A stretch of DNA of 64,000 nucleotides from CAZLDI01 sp964558415 (GCA_964558415.1 CAZLDI010000013.1:34194-98193), one strand, 5' to 3'; positions 16,841 through 28,100 are shown, counted from the stretch's first letter. Numbers and translations are program-made. The notes: generated by a model from the letters alone, not told the origin.

Positions 16841-18595
16841 CTAACGCCTCCCGAAGCCCCGCGCCAGCATATCCCCGCTCATGTGCACCATCGTCGGCCG
16901 CCCGTGCGGGCAGGTGTGCGGCGAACCCGTCTCCTCCAGTTGCCGCACCAACTCGCGCATCTCGTCAACCGATAGCGTCTTCCCCGCCCTGACTGCCCCG
17001 TGACACGCCAGCGACATCGCCACGCGGTCCCTCTCGGGCGCAATCACAGGGCCCGTCCCGAGCCCTGCTGAGGGATCGCCCTCTTCTCCCTCGAGCAGCG
17101 CGTCCAGAAATCTCAGGGCTGCCTCATGCGTGTCTTCAACGGCCAGCGCCACCGGAAGCGCGCGCAGCAGCGCCGCGCCGTCGCCGAACGGCTCGATCTC
17201 GAATCCGTGTGCCGCCAGGGCTTCGCTCTCGCTCACGATCAGACCCAGGTGCCGCGCTGTTATGTCCAGCGCGACCGGCTCCAGTAACGCCTGGACCTCG
17301 GGCGTGCGCTCCGTCCGCATCCGGCAGTAGCGGTCGTAGAGCACCCGTTCGTGCGCCGCGTGCTGGTCGATCAAGTACATCCCCTCAGGCCCCTCAGCGA
17401 TGATGTAGATGCTGCCGAACTGCCCGATCACCCGCAAGACGGGTAGCGCCGTCTGTGGCGTCGCCAGGGGGCCTGACGGCTCCTGAGCGCCCGGCCTCTC
17501 GATGGTTGCTACGGCGACCCCGGACAGCGCCTGCCGCCAGAGCGGCGGCATCGTTGGTTGGACGGCAAGTGCGCCCGCGCCTACGCCGAATGACGCCGGC
17601 GCAACCGGTGCAAACTCCCTGAGCGCTCCCCGCACGGCCTGCCGCAGCGCGCCGAATACGGCGGATTCGTCCCGGAACCGCACCTCGGCTTTCGTCGGGT
17701 GCACGTTAACGTCCACCTCTTCGTACGCCATGCGAAGGTTCAGCACGGCGATCGGCCGCCGTCCCGTCATCAGCAACCCCTGGTATGCCTCCTCCACCGC
17801 GAAGGCGAGGCGCCGGTTCTGTACCCAGCGCCGGTTGACGAAGATGCTAACGTAGCCCCGCCCGGCGCGGGAAATGTGCGGCGGTGCGGCCAGGCCCCGT
17901 ACGGAGATGGGCGCGCCTGGGGACTGTAATTCGACCATCACGGACGCCAGTTCGGCCCCGTACACAGCGCTAACGGCGTCGCGCAGGTCGCCGCTGCCCG
18001 CCGTCTGCAGCGATCGTCTGCCGTCCAGCGTCAGGCTAAACCGCACCTCGGGATAGGAGAGCGCATAGTGAGTCACGACGGCGGCGACGGCGCTGCTTTC
18101 CGCAGATGGCGAGCGTAGGAACTTGCGCCGCGCCGGCAGCCGCCCGAACAGACGGCGCACTGCTATCGTAGTACCTCCCGGCGCCCCGCGTGCCGCCATG
18201 ACTGGTGTGGCGTCCGGCACAAGCTGAATGCTCGCCGCCGCCTCCCGATCGTGCGGACGGGATATCATCTCCACCTCGGCTACCGCTGCGATGGACGGGA
18301 GAGCCTCTCCGCGGAACCCGAGGGTCAGAATGCGCGCCAGGTCGACATCGTTGTCCAGCTTGCTCGTGGCGTGCCGGCGGAATGCTGTCTCGATCTCGTC
18401 CGGCTCTATCCCGCAGCCATCGTCCGCAACCCGGATCGACTCGATCCCCCCACCCGAGATCTCGATGCTGATAAGCGTGGCGCCGGCGTCCAGCGCGTTC
18501 TCCACCAGCTCCTTGACGACGGATGCCGGGCGCTCAACCACCTCGCCGGCGGCGATGCGGGCGGCGACCTCTGTCGGCAGGATACGGATTGGCAA
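16841..18595 (-). CDS. mutL: DNA mismatch repair protein MutL
   Basis: 584 residues. The start is a TTG at 18595 with AAGGAG seven bases upstream, giving the normal family N-terminus (M)PIRILPTEVAARIAAGEVV; an upstream ATG at 18637 adds 14 unconserved residues. The GHKL ATPase has ELVENALDAG, DDGCGI and TSKL..LGFRGEAL. The C-terminal half keeps the endonuclease-type metal motif DQHAAHERVLYD (the last acid is Asp in place of the usual Glu), an ACHGAVRAG box and CPHGRP near the end. It should therefore nick DNA itself, as in bacteria without MutH. mutS lies 1.6 kb away on the same strand, separated by an opposite-strand gene. Confidence 0.97.
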   Translation of the reverse strand: MPIRILPTEVAARIAAGEVVERPASVVKELVENALDAGATLISIEISGGGIESIRVADDGCGIEPDEIETAFRRHATSKLDNDVDLARILTLGFRGEALPSIAAVAEVEMISRPHDREAAASIQLVPDATPVMAARGAPGGTTIAVRRLFGRLPARRKFLRSPSAESSAVAAVVTHYALSYPEVRFSLTLDGRRSLQTAGSGDLRDAVSAVYGAELASVMVELQSPGAPISVRGLAAPPHISRAGRGYVSIFVNRRWVQNRRLAFAVEEAYQGLLMTGRRPIAVLNLRMAYEEVDVNVHPTKAEVRFRDESAVFGALRQAVRGALREFAPVAPASFGVGAGALAVQPTMPPLWRQALSGVAVATIERPGAQEPSGPLATPQTALPVLRVIGQFGSIYIIAEGPEGMYLIDQHAAHERVLYDRYCRMRTERTPEVQALLEPVALDITARHLGLIVSESEALAAHGFEIEPFGDGAALLRALPVALAVEDTHEAALRFLDALLEGEEGDPSAGLGTGPVIAPERDRVAMSLACHGAVRAGKTLSVDEMRELVRQLEETGSPHTCPHGRPTMVHMSGDMLARGFGRR

Positions 18596-18806
18596 GGGAT
18601 GCTCCTTGGCGCGATTGTAGCACGTCTGTGCTGCCATTCGCCTGCTTCAACAGGAGATCGCGGGACCGTCCGGCAGAGGCCGCTAGCAACTGTTACCGCC
18701 TTGTAACCGACGATCGGCAACTGTGCTGGGACTACGGGCGTCCTACATCGTGACACGCCCTGTGAGTGCAGGGTCTCAAATGGCATGGAATGCGTGAGGA
18801 ACGCTC

Positions 18807-20237
18807 GTGAACCGGATCAGGGTTGACTCCCAACCGACCCGCCGATCGCGGCACCCGCTGGGTACCGTGCGCCGGGGCCTCGTGGCGGGCTTCGGCCTGC
18901 TCGTGCTCGTGCTCGCTGTCGTCGTCGGAGGCTCGGTCTGGATGATCTCGCGGTATCAGTCCCACACTGCTGAAATGCAGGCCCACTCGGAGACGGCGCT
19001 CCTTCTCCACGAAGGAGAAACCCACACCAGCATCGCCGCCCTGTTGGTGCAGAGATACGTACTCACCGGCGAAAGCCAGTGGTTGGGCGAGCTCCAGCTG
19101 AGCGCAGCCGCGTCGTTGACCGCTCTCGCCAGCGCCAGAGACAACATTGCCGAGTACGGGGATCCCGCGCAGTTGGCCCGCGCGCGGGAGATGCAATCGC
19201 ACCAGGACTCGCTCACCTCGGGGCTGGCTGCGGTGCTGGCCCTCCGTCAGGCCGGCGACATTGACGGCGCAGCCGCGCGCATGGAGCAGATGGTCCCGGA
19301 GTTTACCGACTTCCGGCGGCTCCTGCGAGAGACGGTGCAGACGGAGCTTCAGACAGTTGAGGACCTGGACGCCCAGGTCAACCAGACTGGCGACCTGGCG
19401 CTCATGCTTCTCATCATCTCAGGCGTTTCCGGCGGCATCTTCGGGCTCATCGTGTCCGGCCTTATCGCTCGCTCAATCATCAAGCCGCTCTCTTCACTGG
19501 AGGCGACGGCCAAAGCGGTCTCCTCAGGCGACATGACGGCTCGCGCGCCCGTCGCTGGGCCGCGCGAACTGGCGCGTCTGGGTGAGACGCTCAACCGGAT
19601 GGTAGCCACCATACAGGAACGTACTGACGAACTTCGGCTCTCCAACGAAGAGCTGCGCGATCGTAACCACCAGCTCATCGTTGCGCGGACGGAGGCCACC
19701 ACGGACTCACTGACGGGCCTGATGAACCATCGCAAGTTCCACGGCGCGATCCGGGTCCTCGTAACAGACGCCATGAGCAGCGGGCGCAAAGTTGGTCTTG
19801 TGATGGTGGACGTCGATAACTTCAAACAGATCAACGACTCGCTGGGGCATCTGCGCGGCGACGAGGTACTCCGAGATCTCGCCCAGGTGATGGCGACCGT
19901 CGCGCAGCCGGAGAACCTCTACCGCTATGGCGGCGACGAATTCGCGATCACAGTGCCAGATGCCGATGTGGAAGCGACGAAGGCCCTGGCCCTGCGCGTC
20001 CAGGGGGCCGTTCAGGAGGCCGCCGCCATTGGCGAAGCCGTGACCATTAGCCTCGGCGTGGCAACCTTCCCGGACATGGCGGCGAACGCTGAGGAGTTGA
20101 TCTATCGCGCCGACATGGCCCTCAACTGGGCCAAGTCCAGTGGCAAGGATCGCGTCGGTGACTGGGACAGCCTGCTAAGGCGTAAGGACCCACAATCCAC
20201 CGCGGAAGCCTCGCCGCCCGCAGTCACTGCCCAGTAG
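18807..20237 (+). CDS. Membrane-bound diguanylate cyclase (HAMP-GGDEF)
   Basis: 476 residues from the GTG at 18807 with GAGGA seven bases upstream. Two membrane helices (GLVAGFGLLVLVLAVVVGG near residue 30, and LMLLIISGVSGGIFGLIVSG near 200) enclose an extracytoplasmic, helix-rich sensor of the CHASE3/4HB kind. A HAMP linker (IIKPLSSLEATAKAVSSGD) and a short coiled coil lead to the GGDEF domain: DSLTGLMNHRKFH, VDVDNFKQINDSLGH and the active site RYGGDEFAI. No RxxD inhibition site is seen before the active site. It should make cyclic di-GMP in response to an external cue. It sits between mutL and mutS without an obvious functional link. Confidence 0.95.
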   Translation: MNRIRVDSQPTRRSRHPLGTVRRGLVAGFGLLVLVLAVVVGGSVWMISRYQSHTAEMQAHSETALLLHEGETHTSIAALLVQRYVLTGESQWLGELQLSAAASLTALASARDNIAEYGDPAQLARAREMQSHQDSLTSGLAAVLALRQAGDIDGAAARMEQMVPEFTDFRRLLRETVQTELQTVEDLDAQVNQTGDLALMLLIISGVSGGIFGLIVSGLIARSIIKPLSSLEATAKAVSSGDMTARAPVAGPRELARLGETLNRMVATIQERTDELRLSNEELRDRNHQLIVARTEATTDSLTGLMNHRKFHGAIRVLVTDAMSSGRKVGLVMVDVDNFKQINDSLGHLRGDEVLRDLAQVMATVAQPENLYRYGGDEFAITVPDADVEATKALALRVQGAVQEAAAIGEAVTISLGVATFPDMAANAEELIYRADMALNWAKSSGKDRVGDWDSLLRRKDPQSTAEASPPAVTAQ

Positions 20238-20249
20238 CATGTCCGCCGC

Positions 20250-22832
20250 CTAACCCGCGTTCCGGGCCTTCTCAACAAGCTCGTACAGCTTCGTGATCGC
20301 CTGCAGCGGCGTCATTGAGTCCACCTCCAGCGTTGCCAGGTCACGGCGCAAACCGTCATTCCGTCCGAATAGCGCCAGCTGTGCGAACGTCTCGGCCGGG
20401 GCCGCCCTGGGCCCGGCGCCGGGCCCCGACTCCAGCTCGGACAGGATCTCGCGCGCCCGAATCACGACGGGACGTGGCAGTCCCGCCAGCTGCGCCACGT
20501 GCACTCCGAACGATCGGTCCGCCCCCCCGGGCAGTATGCGGTGGAGGAAGACCACGCCGCCGCCCTCTTCCGCCACCGCCACGTTGTAGTTGCGGACCCG
20601 CGGAAGAAATGACGCCAGTTCCGTCAATTCATGGTAGTGCGTGGCGAACAGCGTTCGCGAGTTGAGATCAGGTCGGTTGTGAATGAACTCAACGACCGCG
20701 CGTGCTATCGCCACTCCGTCGTAAGTGCTCGTGCCTCGACCGATCTCGTCGAATATCAGAAGTGAGCGCGGTGTCGCGCCGTGCAGGATCTCCGCCGTCT
20801 CGAGCATCTCTAACATGAACGTCGAACGACCCGCGGCGATGTCGTCGAAAGCGCCCACCCGGCTGAAAATCCTGTCCACCACGCCGATCCGCGCCTCGGC
20901 AGCCGGCACGAACGACCCGGCTTGGGCCATCAATACGATCAAGGCCACCTGTCGCAGGTAGGTCGACTTGCCCGCCATGTTCGGCCCGGTCAGGAGGATC
21001 ACCTGGCCGTCGCTGCAGGCCAGTTCGCAATCGTTCTGCACGAAAGTCCCCGGCTCCAGCATCCGTTCAACCATCGGATGTCTACCGTCCCTGATGAAGA
21101 TCTCATCCTCATCGTTCACAACCGGGCGGACGTACCCGTGGAGAGCCGCCGCTTCAGCCAGGCCGCAGCACGCGTCGATTCGGGCGATGCCCGCCGCCGT
21201 CTCGAGGATCAACGGGGCCTGTGCCGCAACCTGCTGACAGGCCTGCCGCAGCAGCGCCTGCTCCAGCTCCTCTTGCCTCTCCACAGCGTGCAGCACGCGA
21301 TATTCATAGTCGCGCAATTCGGGGGTGGTATAGCGCTCCCCACCCACAAGCGTCTGCTTGCGTTGGTAGTCCTCCGGCGCCTGTCTCGCCGCCGCCTTGG
21401 ATACCTCAATGTAATACCCGAACACTCGGTTGTAACCGACCTTCAGGTTCTTGATTCCCGTCCTTTCTCGCTCCCTTAGCTCGAGATCGGCCAGATACTG
21501 CCTCGCATCGCGCGCGGTCTCACGCAAGGCGTCGAGCTCCTCTGAGAAACCGGGCCGGATCGCGCTGCCCCCGCGCGACTCGTCGGCGATCGCGGCGGCG
21601 ATGATGGACGCCGCGTCCTGGCAAGGGTGCACCGCGCCCAGGAGACCGTCCTTCACACGAGCGTCAGCCGCGCCCGCAGAGGACTCGTGCTCCACCGCTT
21701 CCCTCAAGGCCGGTACCGCCTCCAGGCCGCTGCGCAGCGCCGTCAGGTCGCGCGGCGTCCCCAGCGCGGGCGCCGCCGCCGCGCTCGAGATGCGGGCGAT
21801 CAAGCGCTCCAGGTCGGGCACTTTGGCCAGCACCGCCATCACTCGCCCGCGGCGGACCGCCGAATCGAAGAAGTGCTGAACAGCGTCGAGCCGTTCGGAC
21901 AACGCCGTTATGTCGAGCAGAGGCTCTCCTAACCACGCGCGCAAGAGGCGCGCCCCCATCGCCGTACGCGTTTCATCGATCACACCAAGGAGCGTCAGCG
22001 AATCGGCTCCCGGTCTCATCGGCTCGAACAACTCGAGGTTCCGGCGCGTGTTCGCGTCCAGTCTCATATAGGCGCTCGCGTGGCGCAGCACCAGACGCTG
22101 GACGTGTTTCATCCCCGCCTGTTGAGTGTCCTTGAGGTATCCGGCGATCGCGCCCGCTGCCCGCGTCGCGAGCGGCGACGATGCCAGGCCCAGTGCGTCC
22201 AGAGATGCCGCCCCGAAGTGTGCCAGAAGCAGATCTTTGGCGCGTTCTCCATCGAAGGAGTCTCCGGACAGCGGTGTCAGCGTGGTGGAAATCTGGGTCG
22301 GAGGTGCGTCGCCCTGGGGCAGCAGCAACTCCGCGGGCTCCAACCGCTCCATCTCGGCGCTGATCCCGTCCACGGTGGTCTCCAGGCAACCGAACTCTCC
22401 GGTGGAGACGTCCACGTAAGCGAGGCCCGCTCGGCCGTCCGACTGCACCAGCGCCGCCAGGTAGTTGTTCGCCCCGCGCTCCAGAAGCCTGTCCTCCAGC
22501 AGCGTGCCGGGCGTCACCACCCGCACCACCTGCCGGTCGACGATCTTTTTCCCCGCGGTCGCCGCCTCCATCTGCTCGCAGACTGCCACCTTGTACCCCT
22601 TATTGATCAGCCGCGACAGGTACGTATCCAGCGCGTGGTGAGGTACGCCCGCCAGCGGCACGCGCTCGTTCTTGCCCACCGGGCGCGAAGTGAGGGTGAT
22701 CTCCAGCTCCCGCGCCACGAGCTCCGCGTCCTCGTCGAACGTCTCGTAGAAGTCGCCCAGGCGGAAGAACAGGATCGCCTGCGGATAGCGGCGCTTTATG
22801 TCGAGATACTGGCGGCGCAGGGGCGTAGTCAA
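20250..22832 (-). CDS. mutS: DNA mismatch repair protein MutS
   Basis: 860 residues, normal length. The start is a TTG at 22832 with TGAGGA upstream; the protein then reads TTPLRRQYLDIKRRYP. The mismatch-reading motif GDFYETF carries the Phe-x-Glu wedge, and the ATPase has Walker A GPNMAGKSTYLRQ, Walker B LLIFDEIGRGTSTYDG and the ATHYHEL switch. It finds mismatches and recruits the MutL encoded downstream. A hairpin at 22949-22979 separates it from the preceding gene. Confidence 0.98.
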   Translation of the reverse strand: MTTPLRRQYLDIKRRYPQAILFFRLGDFYETFDEDAELVARELEITLTSRPVGKNERVPLAGVPHHALDTYLSRLINKGYKVAVCEQMEAATAGKKIVDRQVVRVVTPGTLLEDRLLERGANNYLAALVQSDGRAGLAYVDVSTGEFGCLETTVDGISAEMERLEPAELLLPQGDAPPTQISTTLTPLSGDSFDGERAKDLLLAHFGAASLDALGLASSPLATRAAGAIAGYLKDTQQAGMKHVQRLVLRHASAYMRLDANTRRNLELFEPMRPGADSLTLLGVIDETRTAMGARLLRAWLGEPLLDITALSERLDAVQHFFDSAVRRGRVMAVLAKVPDLERLIARISSAAAAPALGTPRDLTALRSGLEAVPALREAVEHESSAGAADARVKDGLLGAVHPCQDAASIIAAAIADESRGGSAIRPGFSEELDALRETARDARQYLADLELRERERTGIKNLKVGYNRVFGYYIEVSKAAARQAPEDYQRKQTLVGGERYTTPELRDYEYRVLHAVERQEELEQALLRQACQQVAAQAPLILETAAGIARIDACCGLAEAAALHGYVRPVVNDEDEIFIRDGRHPMVERMLEPGTFVQNDCELACSDGQVILLTGPNMAGKSTYLRQVALIVLMAQAGSFVPAAEARIGVVDRIFSRVGAFDDIAAGRSTFMLEMLETAEILHGATPRSLLIFDEIGRGTSTYDGVAIARAVVEFIHNRPDLNSRTLFATHYHELTELASFLPRVRNYNVAVAEEGGGVVFLHRILPGGADRSFGVHVAQLAGLPRPVVIRAREILSELESGPGAGPRAAPAETFAQLALFGRNDGLRRDLATLEVDSMTPLQAITKLYELVEKARNAG

Positions 22833-22948
22833 GGGGGCGTGTCCTCAGGCGCGGTGCGGCAGTTGAACGCCGATATTATATCGCGCCTGCTGGGAACCGG
22901 CGCAGCGTCCGCATGGCACTCGTTGACGCTTCGGGAAGGTAAAGGGGG

Positions 22949-22979
22949 CTGAGGCGGGAGCGGGGAACCCCCGCCTCAG
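22949..22979 (-). terminator. Hairpin, probable terminator after the PAS/LuxR gene
   Basis: Perfect 10-bp inverted repeat CTGAGGCGGG (22949-22958) and CCCGCCTCAG (22970-22979). On the minus strand it is followed by CCCCCTTTACC, so the T-run is short. The surrounding gap (22833-23122) holds nothing else I recognise. Confidence 0.6.
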
Positions 22980-23122
22980 GCGAGCCACGGGAGGTGCGGC
23001 TGTTTTCCTTTGCTGGGAATCCGGGATTCGGCTAACCCACGCAACCCCCATGGACATCCTGAAACAAGGGGGTCAGCCCGTCAACCCCCAAATATTAGGT
23101 ACTCCACGCAGCGCGCCATCGC

Positions 23123-24952
23123 CTAAACCAGCCCCTCTGTAACCGCCCGCACGCCGGCCTCAGTTCTGGACCCCGCGCCCATCCGCTTGAGGATGCTGCC
23201 TACGTGTTTGTTCACCGTGAGCGGACTGATCCCCAGGGTGGCGCCTATCTCCTTGTCTCCCTTGCCCTGCGCCACCAGCTGAAGTACCGTCAGTTCCCGG
23301 AACGTCATCGCGTAGGGATCGCCGCGCTTCAACCGCCGCTCCGCCCTTCGCTCAATCTGCTCTCTCGTTTTCTGGAGGGCGGCGTCCACCAGGCGCCGCT
23401 CGGTTATGTCCTCGCAGACTATCAGTACTATCGTCTTCCCCTCCGCGTCGTGGCTGGTACGCGCGGTCTCTTTGACCCAGAGCACGCTCCCGTTCTTGCG
23501 CACCTTCCGTAGTTCCCAGTGCGCCACCTGGCCTGGTGTGGCCAGGCAGAGCTGCAGCTGCTCAAGCACGCTTTCCTGGTCCTCTTTATGGAACACTCCA
23601 AGCACGGACTGCCCTACGAGTTCTTCCGGCGCGTACCCCAGCTGCTCAGCGCCGAAACGGTTCACTGATAGGACCTGCCCTTCCCGGTCCACGGTGAAAT
23701 ACATCGTGGGATTATCCTCGTAAAGCAGGCGATAGTTCTCCTCGGCCGTCCGCAGCCCCTCCTCAGCTTGCTTACGCTGGGTGACGTCAAAGGCCGTCGC
23801 GAGTATGAGGCGTTTACCGCCGAGGTCGATCGAGCCGACGTTCATGTCCAGCCACCGCACCTCGCCCCCCCTCGTCACGATCTTGACTTCCGCGCGCGGC
23901 GACAGCGACTCTCCACGCGCGGCGGCTGCCATGTACTCTCTCGCCAGCCCCTGAACGTCTGGATGCAGCACCTCCCAGAAATTCCGCGAAACCAGTTCGT
24001 CCTGAGAGTATCCCGTCACCGCCTCCGCGGCGGCGTTGGCGTAAACAACGAACGCCCCTTCAAAGATGAACGTAGCAGCGGTCGTCGTCCCGGCCAGCGC
24101 GCGGAACCTCTCTTCGCTCGCGCTCAACGCCGCCTCTGCTTCCTTGTGGTCGGTAATATCGTGGTGGTTCGCGACGATCGCCGCTATCGAAGGGTCATGC
24201 AGCAGGTTCGTCGCGACAGCGTCTATCCAGCGCCAGGAGCCATCCTTGTGGCGCACACGGCACTCGGCTCTGGCCGTCCCCCCCGGTTGCGAAAGGAGCT
24301 CCGGCAATGACGCCAGAAGCCGCTGCTGGTCGTCCGGGTGGACGAACTCCAGGCCGACGTTGCCGACGATGTCCTCGGCGCAGTAGCCAAGCTGCCGCTC
24401 CACCGCAGGGCTCGCGTAGAGGATCACACCGTCGGCGCTCTGCATAGAGATCATGTCATGACTGTACTCGATCAACGTCTGAAATCGCCGTTCACCTTCG
24501 CTCAGCGACTCTTCAGCCCGCTTTCTGTCCGTGACGTCTAGGCTAACGCTTGCGAAATGGCCGATAGTCCCGTCTTCGTCCTTGATCGGCGTTATCGATG
24601 ACAGGATCCAGTAGTCCTCACCGTTCTTCTTATGCGCGTTGAACTCGCCTCTCCATTGCCGGCCGGCGCTGACCGTCCGCCAGATGTCTAACTGCACGTC
24701 ATCGCCCAGCTGGCCGAGCTCGTGGATGCGTCTGCCTATTAAGTCGGCCTCGCTGAAACCCGTAATCGCGCAGAATTCCGCGTTCGCGTACTCGATCACG
24801 CCGCTGGCGTCGGCGATCAGCATCATACTCAGGCTCTGCTCCACGGCCTGGTAGATACGGCCTAACTCAGCGGCCGTTCGGCCGCGCTCAGCGCGGTGCC
24901 CGTCAGCTCGGGACGCCTGCTTCGTCCCGGCGATCCGTTTCTCTCTAACCAA
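23123..24952 (-). CDS. Four-PAS sensory protein with C-terminal LuxR-type HTH
   Basis: 609 residues from a TTG at 24952 (AAGGAG six bases upstream). Four PAS/PAC repeats follow one another at about residues 30-150, 160-275, 285-400 and 405-525; each has a variant of GYSxxELVG and ends in a DITERR/DVTDRK-like PAC border. The last 65 residues, from TFRELTVLQLVAQGKGDKEI to GISPLTVNKHVGSILKRM, are a LuxR-type DNA-binding domain. There is no kinase, GGDEF or membrane segment, so this is a one-component cytoplasmic regulator that may sense redox state, light or a ligand through PAS cofactors. The target genes are unknown. Confidence 0.93.
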   Translation of the reverse strand: MVREKRIAGTKQASRADGHRAERGRTAAELGRIYQAVEQSLSMMLIADASGVIEYANAEFCAITGFSEADLIGRRIHELGQLGDDVQLDIWRTVSAGRQWRGEFNAHKKNGEDYWILSSITPIKDEDGTIGHFASVSLDVTDRKRAEESLSEGERRFQTLIEYSHDMISMQSADGVILYASPAVERQLGYCAEDIVGNVGLEFVHPDDQQRLLASLPELLSQPGGTARAECRVRHKDGSWRWIDAVATNLLHDPSIAAIVANHHDITDHKEAEAALSASEERFRALAGTTTAATFIFEGAFVVYANAAAEAVTGYSQDELVSRNFWEVLHPDVQGLAREYMAAAARGESLSPRAEVKIVTRGGEVRWLDMNVGSIDLGGKRLILATAFDVTQRKQAEEGLRTAEENYRLLYEDNPTMYFTVDREGQVLSVNRFGAEQLGYAPEELVGQSVLGVFHKEDQESVLEQLQLCLATPGQVAHWELRKVRKNGSVLWVKETARTSHDAEGKTIVLIVCEDITERRLVDAALQKTREQIERRAERRLKRGDPYAMTFRELTVLQLVAQGKGDKEIGATLGISPLTVNKHVGSILKRMGAGSRTEAGVRAVTEGLV

Positions 24953-25086
24953 CTGGCTCTCCTTCTCAGCACATCAGCTCGGGCTGAGAGAGGCCCCGAC
25001 TCCGCGCCGCCGTGGGCTCCGCCCTCGCTCAACGACGAGAGCGGCGGGTTGGTGCGGTATCTCCCCCTCGACGGCGAATTATAGCG

Positions 25087-25121
25087 CAGATGCCGCGAAA
25101 ATCCAATTCTCGCGGCATCTG
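25087..25121 (-). terminator. Strong hairpin after the dockerin-ended protein gene
   Basis: Perfect 12-bp inverted repeat, CAGATGCCGCGA at 25087-25098 and its complement at 25110-25121, with an 11-base A/T-rich loop. It lies 29 bp past the stop of the gene ending at 25150. No long T-run follows, so termination strength is uncertain. Confidence 0.65.
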
Positions 25122-25149
25122 GCATCGCCGATTAGCTATGGAATGCGCG

Positions 25150-28100
25150 TTATGGCGCGAACGGACAGTCCGGACCCAGGAACGCCCGGACGCCGCCCAG
25201 CATCGGCGGAGACCCCGTCGTCCCCGCGATCAGGTCGGCCAGGTCGATCACGTTTATCGAAACCGGGAGGGGTCCCCCCGTACCGGGCCTCAGGTCCCAC
25301 CTCACGTCGCCCGGGTTGGTCCCCACGTTCGTCCCCAGGTAATGGATCGGCGCGACGAAGCTGGCCAGGTCGCTAACGTTGATCTTGTTGTTGCTGAACG
25401 ACAATGGTATGTGGCCTGACAGGTCAGACGGCCACCTCAGGCTCGGCTTGTGGCTCGCATTTGGATGGGTCAGGTCGTACTCCTGGCACACCTTCTGGTC
25501 GCCGTTCGTTTGCGGAACGTAAGAGTACACGTGGTTCTCCTTCGTTCCCGTGTACCCGTCCCGGTCGCAGTCGAAACCGATCGCCCCTGCCGGCAGCGCC
25601 TCGTCTATCGCGACGTCGCCGTCGTCACTGACCCCCGCGAAAATCCCGTCCACCCGCTCCGGGATGCTCGTCCCCACCGTCGGGCTCGACCCGCAGGCAA
25701 CCTCCACGTCGTCCGGAATGCCGTCGCCGTCCGTATCGACGACGACGCTGAGAGGCGTCGTGGCGCTGTTGTTCCCGGCTATCGGGTCCTGGATGTGCAG
25801 GCCCGTCACGCTCAACGTGTTCTGGAAGTTGATCGTGTATGAGCCGGGCACACAATTGATGACCCAGACCTCGTCCACCTGCGTCGCCACACTCACCGCC
25901 AGGTTGTGTGCGGAGAGTACTGGCGGCGTCACTGTGCAGCCGGCCGGAGGCGTGACCGACTTCGTCAGGTTGAACGTCGCCGGTCCGAACGGCCCATTGT
26001 TGTGCAGCATCTTCCGCACTGTGATGTTGATGTTAGTGTTCGCCGCGATCACAGTCGGCGGACTTAGCAGCACAGAGCTGCTGATCTTCCCGTCCGCCTG
26101 GGCCAGCACCGGCACGATTGCGTTCGCTGACGCGCCTGAGTTGTTCCCGGCCACCGGGTCGGAGACGTGGAACTGGTCCAGCGTTACCGTGCCACTGGAA
26201 GAGAAGGTATGCGAGGACTGCAGCGTGCACGTAACGGACCACGTGATGACCACGGGCGTCACCGCGGAGAAGGGCACGCTGGTGTCCTGTACGGTCTGGG
26301 GGTTCGCCTCCGCCGGCGTGCAGTCCGCCGGCAGGCTCAACGTCGCCGTAACATCCGCGTTCGCCGGTCCGAACGGCCCGTTGTTGTGGACGTTCACCGT
26401 CGCTGCTACGTTAAACGGGACCCCCACGTTCGCCGAAACCGGTACTCCGGTAGTTACGCTTGTCACCTTCAGGTCCGCGACATCGAAGACCGGCACCGTA
26501 CTCTGTACGCTCGTCGTCGAGTTGTTACCTCCGTCCGGATCGTTCACGTGAAGCGGTCCCGTCAGCGTCACCATCGCCGTAAAGTCGTGGTTCGATCGGT
26601 CCGTGCATGTGACCGGGAACGTCTGCGTCGGCAGCGCCGTGGCTACGGATACGGCTAGCGTCACGCCCACCACCAGCGGGTTCGTCGGCGTTGTGCAGTC
26701 CGCTGGCAGGTTCAGCATGACGCTCGCGCTCGCCGGCGCCGAATCCGGGCCGTTATTGTGCAGCGTCCCATCCACCGTCACGTTGAACGCCGTGTTCGTC
26801 GTCGCCGATATTGGGACGCCAACCGTGGCGCTCACCGCCTTGAGGTCGGACGTCCGGATAATCGCTGTTGTGCTCGCCGCTGACGTCGCGCTGTTGTTCG
26901 CCGGTATCGGGTCGCCCGCCAGCGGGTCGTCGATCACGATCGTGGCCGTCGCCGTGATGTTGTGCGTCGAGTGATCGATGCAGGCCACGAAGAACGTGAT
27001 CTGTGGCAGCATCGCGGCCACCGACGGGCCCAGGCTGGCGTTCTGCATGACCAGCGTGCTGATCGGCGTGAAGCAGTCCGCCGGCAGGTTCAGCGTAAGA
27101 GTCACATCCGTGTTCACCGGGAAAAACGGCCCGTTGTTGTGGACCAGCGTGCTGACCGTCACCGGGAAGTTCGTGCTGATCGGCGCGGAAGGCGGGCTGC
27201 TCACCGTGACGCTCGTCACCTTAACGTCCGCCTGGCTCAGCGACGTATCCGTGCTCGCGCCGCCGCTCTCGCTATTGTTGCCGCCGTTCCCGTCCGTGGC
27301 GTGCAACTGGTTGATGCTGACCGTGCCGGTTCCCGTGAAGTTCTTGAGCCCCGGGCTGCTGCAGGTGACTATCCAGGTCGCTTGCACCGGCGTCGGCACA
27401 CTTGTAGCGAGCGACGTGCCTGCTACCACCTGAGGGTTATCCGGGCTCCTGCCGCAACTTCCCGGCACCGTCAGGTCAAGCGTCGTGTCCGCGTTCACGG
27501 GTGAGAGCGTTCCGTTGTTATGCAGGTTGGCGGTCACCGTGACGTTGAAGGGGGCGCCCGTCGCCGCGCTGCCCGGCGCCGCCACCGTAACGCTGCTCAC
27601 CTTCGGGTCAGCGGTGCCGGTGATCGCGACCGTGTCGTCGTCGGTCAGAGGCCCGTTGTTCCCGGCGTAGGACTCGTCGGCCAGCCCCGTGATCGTCACT
27701 GATCCGGACGCCGATAGGAGGTGCGACGACGTCTGGCTGCAGTTCACTGTCCACTGCCGTGTGGAGATGCGGCTCTCCGTTGAAGGCACGTTCGCGAAGC
27801 CTTCGCTTTGGCCACCCGGCGGCGTCAGCGTGCAGTCCGGAGGGGCCGCCAGCGTCAGGTCTATCTGGATATCCGCAGGGTTGGGGCCGTTGTTGGTCGC
27901 CGTGCCCACGACTTCGGCCGTAAAGTCCGTGCCGGCAGGATACGACGGTCCGCCGATGGAAGTGAGCGTCAGAGCCACCATCTCCACATCCGCCGGGGGC
28001 AGCGGACAGCCCTCATTCACGGCGATCGACGCGTTGTTGATTGCATCCGGGTATTGCGCAGCGCTCACCTGATCCAGGTGCACGGCGTCGGCGACCGGCA

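Noticed and set aside
16841..18595. MutL without endonuclease function
   Set aside because: The last acid of the DQHA motif is Asp instead of Glu, but the other metal motifs (ACHGAVR, CPHGRP) are present, so loss of function is not supported.
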